Below, in pieces: positions 9,376 to 17,251 of a DNA stretch of 64,000 nt. A program made the position numbers and the translations under genes. The stretch's first letter is position 1; each line of letters opens with the position of its first letter. This DNA comes from Xenophilus sp. L33 (lineage in GTDB: Bacteria; Pseudomonadota; Gammaproteobacteria; Burkholderiales; Burkholderiaceae_C): NCBI RefSeq assembly GCF_009765735.1, contig NZ_LMUW01000036.1, forward strand, positions 180,916-244,915, written 5' to 3'. Under the pieces are notes generated by a model. The model did not search any database, had not been told where the DNA came from, and saw nothing but the letters and a program-made list of their open reading frames with translations.

Positions 9376-9696
9376 TCAGGCCGCTGCGTCCGGCAGGTCG
9401 AGAAAGTGGTCGTCGCCGACCTTGCGCACCGGATAGCTGGTCACGCTCGAATTCGGGTTGCCGGGCGTCTTGCCGGTACGCAGGTCGAAGCTCAGGCCGT
9501 GCAGGGGGCACTTGATGACGGTGCCGTCCATGTGCCCGTTGCAGAGCGACCCGCCGGCATGCGGGCAGTTGTTGTCGATGGCCAGCACCCGGCCGTCGGC
9601 GAAGAACAGGGCGATCTTGCGGCCCGCCTTGGTGAGCAGGGCGCGCTCGCCGGGGCCGGGGGTTTCGTCCGGCGTCAACAGGATGGAGATGGTCAT
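9376..9696 (-). CDS. Rieske [2Fe-2S] ferredoxin
   Basis: 106-residue single-domain Rieske protein. The cluster motifs are intact: CPHAGG (C44, H46) and CPLHGLSFD (C63, H66). Size and lack of signal peptide fit a soluble ferredoxin that feeds electrons to an oxygenase, or a small nitrite-reductase-type subunit. No partner oxygenase or reductase is encoded next to it; the only oxygenase in the operon is the broken TauD-like gene, which would not normally need it. Its partner may be encoded elsewhere. It sits 5 nt after the FUSC gene. Confidence 0.88.
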   Translation of the reverse strand: MTISILLTPDETPGPGERALLTKAGRKIALFFADGRVLAIDNNCPHAGGSLCNGHMDGTVIKCPLHGLSFDLRTGKTPGNPNSSVTSYPVRKVGDDHFLDLPDAAA

Positions 9697-9701
9697 GGGT
9701 T

Positions 9702-10223
9702 TCAAGCCTTCTTGAGGAGTGCGGGGTCGTGGAGAGGCCACACGGTCGACAGCAGCCAGGCGCTGCCGATGCCGACCACGCAGCCGAACAGGACTTCGGC
9801 GACGCGCATCGCGCCCTGCTCCAGCAGCACCAGCTTGTCGTGGTGCTGCAGGCCGCCGGCGACGATCATGGCCGCGGTGATCGGCGCCTGGCGCCACATG
9901 GTCGGCACCTGGACCATGTAGGTCGACACGATGACCGTCAGTGCCAGCGCGGTCGGCAGCTCCCACTCGGTGCGGCCGACGACGATGCACAGGAGCCCGA
10001 TGGCGCAACCGACCAGGGTGTTGATGAGCCGGCCCCGGAAGGTGGTCAGCGATTGCTTCAGGTGCGGATCGCTGGTCGCGACCATCGAGCTGATGGCCCA
10101 GATCGGGTTGTTGCCGCCGAATTTCTTCACCACGACGTACAGCACCGTGGTGGCGATGAAGACGTTCACGGCATAGCGCACGCCGCGCATCTCGTCCTTG
10201 GTGAAGCGATCGGAGAAGCTCAT
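9702..10223 (-). CDS. small FUSC-like membrane protein
   Basis: 173-residue membrane protein with about four hydrophobic helices, resembling the membrane half of FUSC/fusaric-acid-resistance proteins (NNPIWAISSMVATSDPHLKQ, FRGRLINTLVGCAIGLLC, APITAAMIVAGGL). The usual large cytoplasmic part of full-length members is missing, so it is a short-form protein rather than a complete efflux pump. The ATG at 10223 is chosen because upstream in-frame sequence is Pro/Arg-rich and overlaps the preceding gene's end. The channel-like gene stops 4 nt before it. Confidence 0.75.
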   Translation of the reverse strand: MSFSDRFTKDEMRGVRYAVNVFIATTVLYVVVKKFGGNNPIWAISSMVATSDPHLKQSLTTFRGRLINTLVGCAIGLLCIVVGRTEWELPTALALTVIVSTYMVQVPTMWRQAPITAAMIVAGGLQHHDKLVLLEQGAMRVAEVLFGCVVGIGSAWLLSTVWPLHDPALLKKA

Positions 10224-10227
10224 GGCG

Positions 10228-10761
10228 CTAGCGCTCCAGTGCCTTGCGGCCGCCGCGGGTGGACGCGGCGGCGCGCGCGGCCTCCTTGGCCTCGCGCCGG
10301 GCCGCCCGGCGCGCATGCACGCCCGCCAACTGCGTCGTCTGGAACTCCTGGGCCAGCGTGAACAGCACGCCGGTCGACCAGGCGAAAGTCATCAGCCCGG
10401 CGATCGGCAGCATGCCGTCGAGCAGGCGCCAGCGCTGCGGCAGGTTCCAGGCGCTGCCGACCGTCGTGTACTGCATCAGCGCGAAGTAGTAGGAGGTGCT
10501 CGGGCTCGGCATCGCGTCCTTCCACAGGAAGAACAGCGCCCAGACCAGCAGCTCCGACAGGTGGATCAGCACGATCATCCAGCTCGCCAGGATCAGCACC
10601 GCGCTGCCGCGCAGGAACGACACATCGCTGCTGCCGCCGCTCTGCTTGACCGCGTGGCAGGCGAACAGCGTCGCCAGCATGCCGCAGCCATGCAGCGCGA
10701 CGGTGATCGCCACCAGCGTGATGCCCCAGAGCACCTCCTCGAACGAGGTCGCGTAGTCCAT
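10228..10761 (-). CDS. two-TM potassium-channel-like membrane protein with altered filter
   Basis: 177-residue membrane protein. Three to four hydrophobic helices flank a pore-loop-like stretch YYFALMQYTTVGSAWN, which lines up with the K+ channel signature TVGYG but reads TVGSA. The essential Gly-Tyr-Gly filter is therefore lost, and potassium selectivity should not be assumed. The C-terminus is a charged Arg/Ala/Lys tail. The gene lies between the CYTH-like gene (41 nt) and the FUSC gene (4 nt), all on the same strand. Function in the operon unknown. Confidence 0.7.
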   Translation of the reverse strand: MDYATSFEEVLWGITLVAITVALHGCGMLATLFACHAVKQSGGSSDVSFLRGSAVLILASWMIVLIHLSELLVWALFFLWKDAMPSPSTSYYFALMQYTTVGSAWNLPQRWRLLDGMLPIAGLMTFAWSTGVLFTLAQEFQTTQLAGVHARRAARREAKEAARAAASTRGGRKALER

Positions 10762-10802
10762 TGCAAACGACCGAGGGAATCGGATACGCCAGCCGGCGCA
10801 GG

Positions 10803-11732
10803 CTACTCATGGGCCTGCGGTGCGTTGCCCTTGAGCCGGTAGACCATGCCGGTCTTGGTGGCGCCCAGGTAGATCCAGGCGTGGCCGACCTGCTGCAGCC
10901 GAATGAAGAACTTGGCGACGCGTTCGCGTGCCTTGTCATGCACGTCGTCGCGCTGCTTGAACTTCACCTGGTAGGCGAATTCGCCGACCAGCGGCTGGTG
11001 CTCGCCGCGGGTGCGCCAGATCGCCACGTTGGCGTCCGCGGTCACGCCCTTGCCGAAGTCCAGCGTGCCGAGGTCCTGCAGGACCTCCTCGACGATCGAC
11101 TGGTTGACCAGCGACACGCGGTCGCCCTTCTCCATCTTCAGCACCTTCATGGCGGGAAAGATGTCCGACAGGTGTTCCATCGCGGTGCGGTCCGGCGCGG
11201 CCGCGGCATGGCTGAGCGGGAACTGCACGTTGTGCGAATAGAGCAGCCGGTAGCCGCCGAGCTTGTCCTTCAGCGGCAGTGCCTCGGCCTTGAACTTGAT
11301 GCGGTAGTCGCCCGGCAGGTTGGGTCGCACGTCGACCTCGGCGGCCAGTTGCTGGTCGGGGTGGCGGTACTTGAAGACCATCTCGGGCTCTTCGGCCGGG
11401 AAGCCGTCCTCGAAGCGCACGCGGCGACGCAGGATGAAGGCGTTGTTGTAGAGCCGGAAATCCTCGGTGTCGAGGAACATGACCTCGCGGATGGCCGGCT
11501 TGGTGCCCTTGGCCTTCGAGGTGTCGAAGCCGATGCCGAGTTCCTTGGCGACCTGGGCGACCAGCTTGCCGTACTTCTTGAAGCCGGCCGGCGTGCCGAA
11601 TTCCTCGGTCTTCAGGATCAGCTTGCACTCCAGGTACTGGATGTCGTGCAGCGGGCTGCCGTCGGCGTACTGGCCTTGCTTCAGGTCGGCCACGCGTTCG
11701 GCGCGCGGATCCTTCATCTTGTATGCAGTCAT
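10803..11732 (-). CDS. CYTH/triphosphate-tunnel-like protein, 309 aa
   Basis: Soluble 309-residue protein without signal peptide. I do not recognise an exact family, but the pattern YLECKLILK, then VMFLDTEDFRLYNNAFILRRR, then EMVFKYRHP resembles the CYTH fold (E-x-K strand, YFDT..L...G..LR.R strand, LK-type strand), which binds triphosphates or organic phosphates in a tunnel. That assignment is an inference. The start overlaps the upstream membrane-protein gene in an ATGA and has no better alternative. A 41-nt gap separates it from the channel-like gene. Confidence 0.62.
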   Translation of the reverse strand: MTAYKMKDPRAERVADLKQGQYADGSPLHDIQYLECKLILKTEEFGTPAGFKKYGKLVAQVAKELGIGFDTSKAKGTKPAIREVMFLDTEDFRLYNNAFILRRRVRFEDGFPAEEPEMVFKYRHPDQQLAAEVDVRPNLPGDYRIKFKAEALPLKDKLGGYRLLYSHNVQFPLSHAAAAPDRTAMEHLSDIFPAMKVLKMEKGDRVSLVNQSIVEEVLQDLGTLDFGKGVTADANVAIWRTRGEHQPLVGEFAYQVKFKQRDDVHDKARERVAKFFIRLQQVGHAWIYLGATKTGMVYRLKGNAPQAHE

Positions 11733-12268
11733 GTCGGGACCTTTTTTGTATTGGAGAAAAACATTGCCGCGAGCTTGTCCATGCCGAGCACGCGGCCCAG
11801 CTCCCAGAAGGCGAAGAAGGGAACGAAGGAAACCATCAGCATCAGCACGCGGGCGAGCAGTTCGTTCGCGCCGACCGCGGCGATCTCGTGCAGGCCACCC
11901 CACAGGCCCTGCCTGTGGATCCAGCCGCCAACCAGGTGCTCGACGACGCCGAACAAAAGAACCAGCACGCCGAAGAGCAATGTCTTGTAGAGCACCGACC
12001 ACACCAGTGCGCGGTCTTCATAGCGGCGGCTGAACGCGAACATCTTCCCGATCAGCACCACCTTGCCGATGATCAGCGCCTCGACCAGCGCGATGCCGTA
12101 GTGCAGGTAGTCGTCGCCACCGGACTCGGCCACCACCAGGCGGCGATAGACGGTGAACATGCCGAGCTGGATCCAGAGGTAGAGCGTGATGACCAGGTAG
12201 ATCCTGAACTCCTCCAGCGCCCGCTCCTTCAGGCCGGGCCGCTCGCTCGGCGCCGCCTTCGCGCTCAT
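11729..12268 (-). CDS. integral membrane protein, unknown, 179 aa
   Basis: 179-residue protein with four predicted membrane helices (FRIYLVITLYLWIQLGMFTV, GIALVEALIIGKVVLIG, LLFGVLVLLFGVVEHLVGG, LARVLMLMVSFVPFFAFWEL). No enzyme motif is visible. It overlaps the CMD gene upstream and the CYTH-like gene downstream by 4 nt each (ATGA), so the three are likely produced together and may act as a unit. Conserved membrane proteins of this kind are usually left as hypothetical. Confidence 0.7.
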   Translation of the reverse strand: MSAKAAPSERPGLKERALEEFRIYLVITLYLWIQLGMFTVYRRLVVAESGGDDYLHYGIALVEALIIGKVVLIGKMFAFSRRYEDRALVWSVLYKTLLFGVLVLLFGVVEHLVGGWIHRQGLWGGLHEIAAVGANELLARVLMLMVSFVPFFAFWELGRVLGMDKLAAMFFSNTKKVPT

Positions 12269-12987
12269 GATCCGGCGGCACGGCGTGCCAGTTCTTCGGC
12301 CAGGATCGGCACGCCGAGGTTGGCGGCCTGCACGCCCTGCACCACGCAGAGCTTGAGCACTTCCATGATCTCTTCCATGCTGGCGCCGAGCTTCAGCGCG
12401 GCCTTGATGTGGCGGCGGGTGCCCGGTGCATACATGTGGGTGATCGAGGCATCGAAGGCGATGCTCAGCAGCTCCGCCTCCTTGGACGAGAAGACCTTGC
12501 CGTCATAGGCGACCCATCCCACGGACATGTAGGCGTCGGTCCAGGTCGGATCGAGCTGGTAGAACGGATCCCAGGCCGTGTTCCATCCGCCAGCGGCCTT
12601 GATGGTGTCGCAGGTGGGCGTCGCCGCCGCGGCCTTGGGCTGGATCTTGACGCCGGCCTCCCTGGCCTCCTCGAGCAGGATCGGCGCGCCCAGGCTGCAC
12701 GAGTGGATCGCCAGCAGCGACGCCATCTTCAGCACCAGCAGGATCTCTTCCCGGGTGGCACCCGCGTCCAGCGCGCCGCGGATGTGCCGCCGCGTGCCGT
12801 CGCCGTTCAGGTTGGTGATGGCGGCGTTGATGGCGATGCAGCACAGCTCGACGAACTTGCGCGGCAGGATGCCGGAGCGCCAGGGATGGGTCGCCATGCG
12901 CTCGCAGGCCTCGGCCCAGGCCGGGTCCCACTCGCGCATCCGATCGATGGCATCGTCCCAGGGGCCGGGTTCTTTTCTGATCGACAT
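12265..12987 (-). CDS. carboxymuconolactone decarboxylase family protein, two tandem CMD repeats
   Basis: 240-residue protein built of two CMD/AhpD-like halves. The first has ELCCIAINAAITNLNGDGT and RRHIRGALDAGATREEILLV; the second repeats it as LLSIAFDASITHMYAPGT and RRHIKAALKLGASMEEIMEV. The peroxidase CxxC of AhpD is absent, so a decarboxylase or unknown CMD-type role is more likely than peroxide reduction. It overlaps the next gene by ATGA. It follows the BKACE gene by 88 nt, with a strong hairpin between. Confidence 0.83.
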   Translation of the reverse strand: MSIRKEPGPWDDAIDRMREWDPAWAEACERMATHPWRSGILPRKFVELCCIAINAAITNLNGDGTRRHIRGALDAGATREEILLVLKMASLLAIHSCSLGAPILLEEAREAGVKIQPKAAAATPTCDTIKAAGGWNTAWDPFYQLDPTWTDAYMSVGWVAYDGKVFSSKEAELLSIAFDASITHMYAPGTRRHIKAALKLGASMEEIMEVLKLCVVQGVQAANLGVPILAEELARRAAGS

Positions 12988-13027
12988 GCGGCTGTCCTTT
13001 TGCTGATCGATGAGGATCTGTCTTCGA

Positions 13028-13064
13028 GAAGCGGCGCCCCGGTACGCACCGGGGCCGCCGCTTC
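13028..13064 (-). terminator. long GC hairpin between BKACE and CMD genes
   Basis: Near-perfect inverted repeat of about 16 bp (GAAGCGGCG-CCCCGGT against ACCGGGG-CCGCCGCTTC, one bulged base). No T run follows on the minus strand. It may attenuate transcription or protect an mRNA 3' end within the operon rather than fully terminate. Confidence 0.5.
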
Positions 13065-13075
13065 GGGCTAGCCGA

Positions 13076-14179
13076 TCAGAGGACGGCCGGGTGCCGCTGC
13101 TGGTCGCTCACCAGCTTGCCGTCGGTCTCGTAGGCCTGGAAGCCCAGTTGGCCTTCCTTGCGGTTCGGCGGCAGGCCGAGGTTGAAGAGCGTCTCTTCGA
13201 CGGTGTCGTACCAGACGCCGACCTTCATGATCTTGCGAGCTTCTTCGGCGGTCGCGACCTTGCGGCCGAAGTCCTCGCTCTGCTTCACGGCCCACTCGAT
13301 CTGCTTGACGGTCGGCCAGCGCTTCTTGTCCTTGTCCCAGAGGTTGTCCTCGTTGCCGACGCGGACGTTCTGTCCGAGGATGGTCGCCAGCTTCTGGATC
13401 GCGATGTTGCCGCGCATGCTGCTCCAGAAGGTCACGCTGGACGAGCCGTGCGGAGTGCGGCGCAGCATCTCCATCCAGTCGAAGGGATTTCGGCCCATGG
13501 TGCCGCCGCCGTAACCGCACAGCGCCAGGTTCAGCGGGCCCTTGTAGACGCCGGTGCGAAGGATGCGCTCGATGATCTCCAGGTGGTGCACCGTGCCGGG
13601 CACGAAGTAGGGCTGGATCTTGTTGGCGCTCAGGCGCTTCAGATGCTCGAGATAGAAGGCCGGGGTCGAATCGACCACCATGCCGCTCCAGGCGGCCTGC
13701 ACCTTCGGATCGTCCAGGTGGGTGCCCTTGACATCTTCCGGCACGAAGGCCTGGGTGACGTCCCAGAGCGTGCTGCCGGTCGTGACCGTGACGAAGTCCG
13801 GCTTCGGATCCAGCTCGGTGAGCATGTGGCGGGTGTCGTAGTCGAGCCACTTGGCCTTGGCACCCTCGGTGTGCGGCGCGAAGGAGATCGAGCCGCCGAC
13901 CTGGATGATCATCTTCGGCACCGCCGCGCGCACCGCGGCGAGCAATTCGCAATACTGGTCGAAGTTGCTCGAACCCTCGCCGGTCTTCGGGTCGCGCACG
14001 TGGAAGTGCAGCATGGTCGCGCCCGCGTTGTAGCAATCGCGCGCGGCCTGGACCTGCTGTTCGAAGCTCAGCGGAATGTCCGTCGAGTCTTGCGGCAGCC
14101 ATTCGGGGCCGTACGGCGCCGCGGTGATGATCGTCGGCTGCATGAGATCGGGAAACAGCGAATCGTCAGTGAAATACAT
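13076..14179 (-). CDS. beta-keto acid cleavage enzyme (BKACE, DUF849/Kce family)
   Basis: 367-residue BKACE enzyme. Zn ligands are seen in LHFHVRDPKTGEG after CYNAGATM; IIQVGGSISFAP, TELDPKPDFVTV and LALCGYGGG are family blocks. The predicted reaction is acetyl-CoA-dependent cleavage of a beta-keto acid to acetoacetate and an acyl-CoA. The ATG at 14179 is chosen over a GTG 9 nt upstream because AAGGAG lies 8 nt before the ATG and directly abuts the GTG. It shares the same domain order as the paralogue at 7257-8312 but is clearly diverged. The receiver-only gene ends 22 nt upstream. Confidence 0.88.
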   Translation of the reverse strand: MYFTDDSLFPDLMQPTIITAAPYGPEWLPQDSTDIPLSFEQQVQAARDCYNAGATMLHFHVRDPKTGEGSSNFDQYCELLAAVRAAVPKMIIQVGGSISFAPHTEGAKAKWLDYDTRHMLTELDPKPDFVTVTTGSTLWDVTQAFVPEDVKGTHLDDPKVQAAWSGMVVDSTPAFYLEHLKRLSANKIQPYFVPGTVHHLEIIERILRTGVYKGPLNLALCGYGGGTMGRNPFDWMEMLRRTPHGSSSVTFWSSMRGNIAIQKLATILGQNVRVGNEDNLWDKDKKRWPTVKQIEWAVKQSEDFGRKVATAEEARKIMKVGVWYDTVEETLFNLGLPPNRKEGQLGFQAYETDGKLVSDQQRHPAVL

Positions 14180-14201
14180 TTTCCTCACTCCTTCGTGGGG
14201 T

Positions 14202-14591
14202 TCAAACCGTCACACCAGGTGACACATAGCGATCTCCCGAAAAGATCGAGTCGATCGCCACCAGCAAATCGCCTGCTACCAGGCGCTTCAGAACAAATCC
14301 ATCGACGCCCGCCGCCATCGCGGTGGACGCCACTGCGCTCTCGTCGTGCGAACTCAGCAACAGCACTTTCGTCCGAGGCGCCTGCGTGCGCAGCGCCTCC
14401 ACGAGCCGCGGCAGGTCCCCGCCCGCGAAGGCCAGGTCGACCACCACCAGCCGCGGCTGCAGCCGCGCGGCGCCTTCGATCAGCGAGGTCTCGTCCGCCA
14501 CCATGAAGACCGCGTTGAAGCTCAGTTCGAGCAAGCCGCGGATGCCTTCGCCCAGTCCGTGGTGTCTTTCGCCGAGTAGTACGCAATTCAT
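14202..14591 (-). CDS. receiver-only response regulator (LuxR-type REC without HTH)
   Basis: 129-residue receiver domain. The phospho-acceptor D52 (LVVVDLAF), switch serine S80/S81 and K102 are present, but the acidic pair usually written DD is E8-R9 (VLLGERHH), so Mg2+ binding and phosphorylation may be impaired. The protein ends at RYVSPGVTV, exactly where NarL-type proteins continue into the HTH, so it resembles a full regulator that has lost its DNA-binding domain. It is the first gene of the long catabolic operon and sits downstream of a pair of dyad operators; it could titrate or modulate the kinase at 15389-17176. Confidence 0.82.
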   Translation of the reverse strand: MNCVLLGERHHGLGEGIRGLLELSFNAVFMVADETSLIEGAARLQPRLVVVDLAFAGGDLPRLVEALRTQAPRTKVLLLSSHDESAVASTAMAAGVDGFVLKRLVAGDLLVAIDSIFSGDRYVSPGVTV

Positions 14592-14665
14592 GGGGCTCGC
14601 TTGTGTTGCAGTTTTCTCCGTCAGTCAGCGGAACGAAGAATGACCTCGCGAGCCCGCGATGTCAG

Positions 14666-14703
14666 CTCGAAAGATTGCGAGCGGGCGCTGGAAAAATTAC
14701 TAG
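14666..14703. promoter_or_regulatory. two tandem copies of 16-bp dyad CTnGnAAnnTTnCnAG
   Basis: Copy A, CTCGAAAGATTGCGAG (14666-14681), and copy B, CTGGAAAAATTACTAG (14688-14703), are both perfect fits to the dyad and are 22 bp apart centre to centre, about two helical turns. They lie 75-112 bp upstream of the receiver-only gene that heads the operon and just past the end of the LuxR gene. This is the expected layout for a NarL/LuxR-type operator. The regulator assignment is an inference. Confidence 0.6.
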
Positions 14704-14750
14704 CGGGGGCCGTTCGATGACGGCGCCGCGGTGGCGCCGGGAGCGTTGGC

Positions 14751-15392
14751 TCAGCCTTGCGCGATGCCCTGCTGGATCGCGAAGCGGATCAGCTCGGCGC
14801 TGTTCTTCAGGCCGAGCGCGTCCATCATCTTGTACTTGTGGAACTCGACCGTGCGCGACGAGATGTCGAGCGCCTTGGCCACTTCCTTGGCCGAGCGGCC
14901 GCCGGCCAGCTGCCGCAGGATCTCGCGCTGGCGCGGCGACAGCGCCATCACGCGCTGCGCCTTGTCGTCGGGGCGCGCCTTGCTCGAATGGAACAGCTCG
15001 CTGGCCAGCGATGGGCTGACGAAGGTGCCGCCTTCCAGCACCGCATGCACCGCGCGCACCAGCTCGTCGGGCGCCGAATGCTTGAGCACGTAGCCCGCGG
15101 CGCCGGCCTCCAGCGCGAGCGAGGCGTAGGCCACGTCGTGGTGCATCGTGAGGAAGACGACCGGCGTCTCCAGGCCCTCCTTGCGGATCGCGTCGAGGGC
15201 CTCGATGCCGTTCATGAGCGGCATGGTGATGTCGGCCACGATCACGTCCGGGTTCAGCGTCCGGGCGGCTTCGAGCATCTCCTGCCCGTTCTCCACCACG
15301 CCGACCAGCTCGTATTCGGCGGCCAGGATGCTCTTGAGGCCTTCGGCCACGATGCGGTGGTCGTCGGCCAGCAGGATGCGGGCGCGTGTCAT
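14751..15392 (-). CDS. NarL/LuxR-family response regulator
   Basis: 213-residue two-domain regulator. The receiver has D10/D11, phospho-acceptor D54 (VIVADITMP), T82 and K104, all intact. The C-terminal HTH at about 150-213 shows LSPRQREILRQLAGGRSAKE and ISSRTVEFHKYKMMDALG, typical of GerE/LuxR domains. It overlaps the kinase gene at 15389-17176 by ATGA, so the two form a two-component pair. Likely targets are the dyads at 14666-14703, 17236-17251 and 22003-22018. Confidence 0.93.
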   Translation of the reverse strand: MTRARILLADDHRIVAEGLKSILAAEYELVGVVENGQEMLEAARTLNPDVIVADITMPLMNGIEALDAIRKEGLETPVVFLTMHHDVAYASLALEAGAAGYVLKHSAPDELVRAVHAVLEGGTFVSPSLASELFHSSKARPDDKAQRVMALSPRQREILRQLAGGRSAKEVAKALDISSRTVEFHKYKMMDALGLKNSAELIRFAIQQGIAQG

Positions 15393-17176
15393 GTCGTCTC
15401 CTTCAGGGGCACCCAGGCGATGACGGAAGTGCCATGGCCGGGCCGGCTGTCGATCTCCAGGCTGCCGCCGACCAGGCGCACCCTTTCGCGCATGCTCACC
15501 AGGCCGAGGCTGGTGTGCGCCTTGTCGGGCAAGGCGGCCAGGCCGCTGCCGTCGTCGTGCACCGCCAGCGTGACGCCGCCGTCGCGCGCACGCAGCGAGA
15601 CCTCGACGTTGTTCGCATTGGCGTGGCGCACGACGTTGCGCAAGGCCTCCTGCGCGACCCGGAAGACGCAGGTGGCGGTGTTGATGGGAATGGACGCCTT
15701 CGCGATCGGCTCCGAATCGAAGTCGACGCGGATCGGCTCCTGGCGGCCGATGCGGCTGCATTCGGCCTTCAATGCCGCGACCAGCCCGAGGTCCTCGAGC
15801 ACCGACGGATGCAGCCGGTAGGACAGCGCATGGACGTCCTCGCTCAGCTTCACCAGGTGCTGTCGGATGGCGTGCATCGTGCCGCCGGCCACCGACAGGC
15901 CCACCGCCCTCTGCGCCTTCGCCGCATCGATCGCGAGTGCGGCCAGGCGCTGCGTGACGTCGTCGTGCAGTTCACGCGCGAGCCGGCGCCTTTCCTCTTC
16001 CTGCGCGGTCAGGATGCGTCCGCCCAGGTGCACCGCCTCGCGCTCCGCCTTTTGCCGCTCCACACGTTGGATCAGCAGCGCCACGATCAGCGCGGCCTGG
16101 ATCACCAGCGCGGCGATGGTGGCCAGCACGGCCATGCGGTGTTCTTCCCAGATCGAGGGCGGGGCGAAGCGGATCTCGCTGCCGGGCGGCAACTGCTTGT
16201 GCGGGATGCCCCATCGGTCGAGTTCCCGTGCGTCGTAGACCGGCGATTCGAAGCCCAGGACCTCGACCCGCGGCCGCGCCGGCGCGTCGAAGCCCAGGGC
16301 CGAAAGCGTCGCCGTGGCGATGTGTTCGCCGCCGATCTTCTGCGATGTGTAGGGGCCGCCCATCACGCCGCTGCCGAGTTCGCTCTCGTAGAAGCCGAAG
16401 ATGGGCGAGTTGGAAGTGGCATGCAGGCTGTCCAGCGCGGCCTGGCGCTCGTAGGGAATGCCCGCGCCGTCGAGGATCAGCAGCCCGAAGAGCACCGCGG
16501 AATTCGGTGGCAGCCGGGCGACCCGTTCCTGCATCTGCGCGAGCGACAGGTCGTTGAACCATTCGAAGCGGACCCGCTTCTCGAAGGGCGCGACCTCGCG
16601 CCGCAGCTCGGTGCTCCAGAAGCGTTCGAGGTCGGACGAGCCGGTCACGATCGCGATCAGCTGCGTCTTGGGCAGCAGCCTCAGCATGTTCTCGATCACG
16701 CCCGGCAGGTCGACCTTGGCCGCCACGACGGCATCGTTCGGCCCGACGGGCAGCCTGCGCACCAGGCGCTCGTCAAGGGCAGCGATGACCAGCGGCGTCC
16801 CCGGAAAGAGCTCCTCGCGGTGCTTGAGGTAGAAGCCCGCTGCCGGCGGCCCGATGGTCACGATCGCGTCCGGCGGCGCGTCTTCGAATCGCATGCGCAC
16901 GTATTCGATGAAGGTCCGCTCCTCGGCGTCGCTCGGCGTGCGGCTGAAGTCGAGGTTGGCATCGACGAAGTTGATCGGCTGCGGCGAGCGGCGCGCGAGG
17001 TCGGTGCGGAACACCGAGGTGACCGTGTCGTAGGGCGCGAAATCGCGCCCGAAGGAATGGAGGGTCAGCACTCGCTTGGGACCCTCGGCATTTGCGTCGA
17101 ACGGCACAACGCAGACCGCGAGAAGCGCCCACGCCACGGCCAAGCGCAGCCAGCAAGCGCGGGGCGTTGTCGACAT
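15389..17176 (-). CDS. sensor histidine kinase with ABC-substrate-binding-like sensor (HisKA_3)
   Basis: 595-residue inner-membrane kinase. A signal peptide or first TM (LRLAVAWALLAVCVVPFDANA) leads into a periplasmic ABC_sub_bind-type domain at about 35-320 (RVLTLHSFGRDFAPYD near its start). One TM follows (MAVLATIAALVIQAALIVAL), then a HisKA_3 dimerisation helix with H404 (ARELHDDVTQRLAALA) and a HATPase_c domain (AQEALRNVVRHA, DDGSGL). The ATG at 17176 is preferred over one 10 codons upstream because it starts just before the hydrophobic leader. It probably senses a small exogenous solute and phosphorylates the LuxR partner. Confidence 0.9.
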   Translation of the reverse strand: MSTTPRACWLRLAVAWALLAVCVVPFDANAEGPKRVLTLHSFGRDFAPYDTVTSVFRTDLARRSPQPINFVDANLDFSRTPSDAEERTFIEYVRMRFEDAPPDAIVTIGPPAAGFYLKHREELFPGTPLVIAALDERLVRRLPVGPNDAVVAAKVDLPGVIENMLRLLPKTQLIAIVTGSSDLERFWSTELRREVAPFEKRVRFEWFNDLSLAQMQERVARLPPNSAVLFGLLILDGAGIPYERQAALDSLHATSNSPIFGFYESELGSGVMGGPYTSQKIGGEHIATATLSALGFDAPARPRVEVLGFESPVYDARELDRWGIPHKQLPPGSEIRFAPPSIWEEHRMAVLATIAALVIQAALIVALLIQRVERQKAEREAVHLGGRILTAQEEERRRLARELHDDVTQRLAALAIDAAKAQRAVGLSVAGGTMHAIRQHLVKLSEDVHALSYRLHPSVLEDLGLVAALKAECSRIGRQEPIRVDFDSEPIAKASIPINTATCVFRVAQEALRNVVRHANANNVEVSLRARDGGVTLAVHDDGSGLAALPDKAHTSLGLVSMRERVRLVGGSLEIDSRPGHGTSVIAWVPLKETT

Positions 17177-17235
17177 ATGGCGCGAATCATGACGCGGCCA
17201 TGGCACGGCCGCAATGGCCCGAAGGTGGCATTGCG

Positions 17236-17251
17236 CTAGAAAAATTACCAG
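17236..17251. promoter_or_regulatory. 16-bp dyad copy C, CTAGAAAAATTACCAG
   Basis: Perfect fit to CTnGnAAnnTTnCnAG in the gap between the kinase (start 17176, minus) and the DUF2092 gene (start 17373, plus), so it could serve either promoter. A degenerate copy (two mismatches) is found on the minus strand at 17281-17296. Confidence 0.55.

Noticed and set aside
14666..14703. The paired dyads considered as insertion-sequence ends or a terminator hairpin
   Set aside because: The arms are short and interrupted, similar sequences recur singly at other promoters, and there is no T run or element between them.
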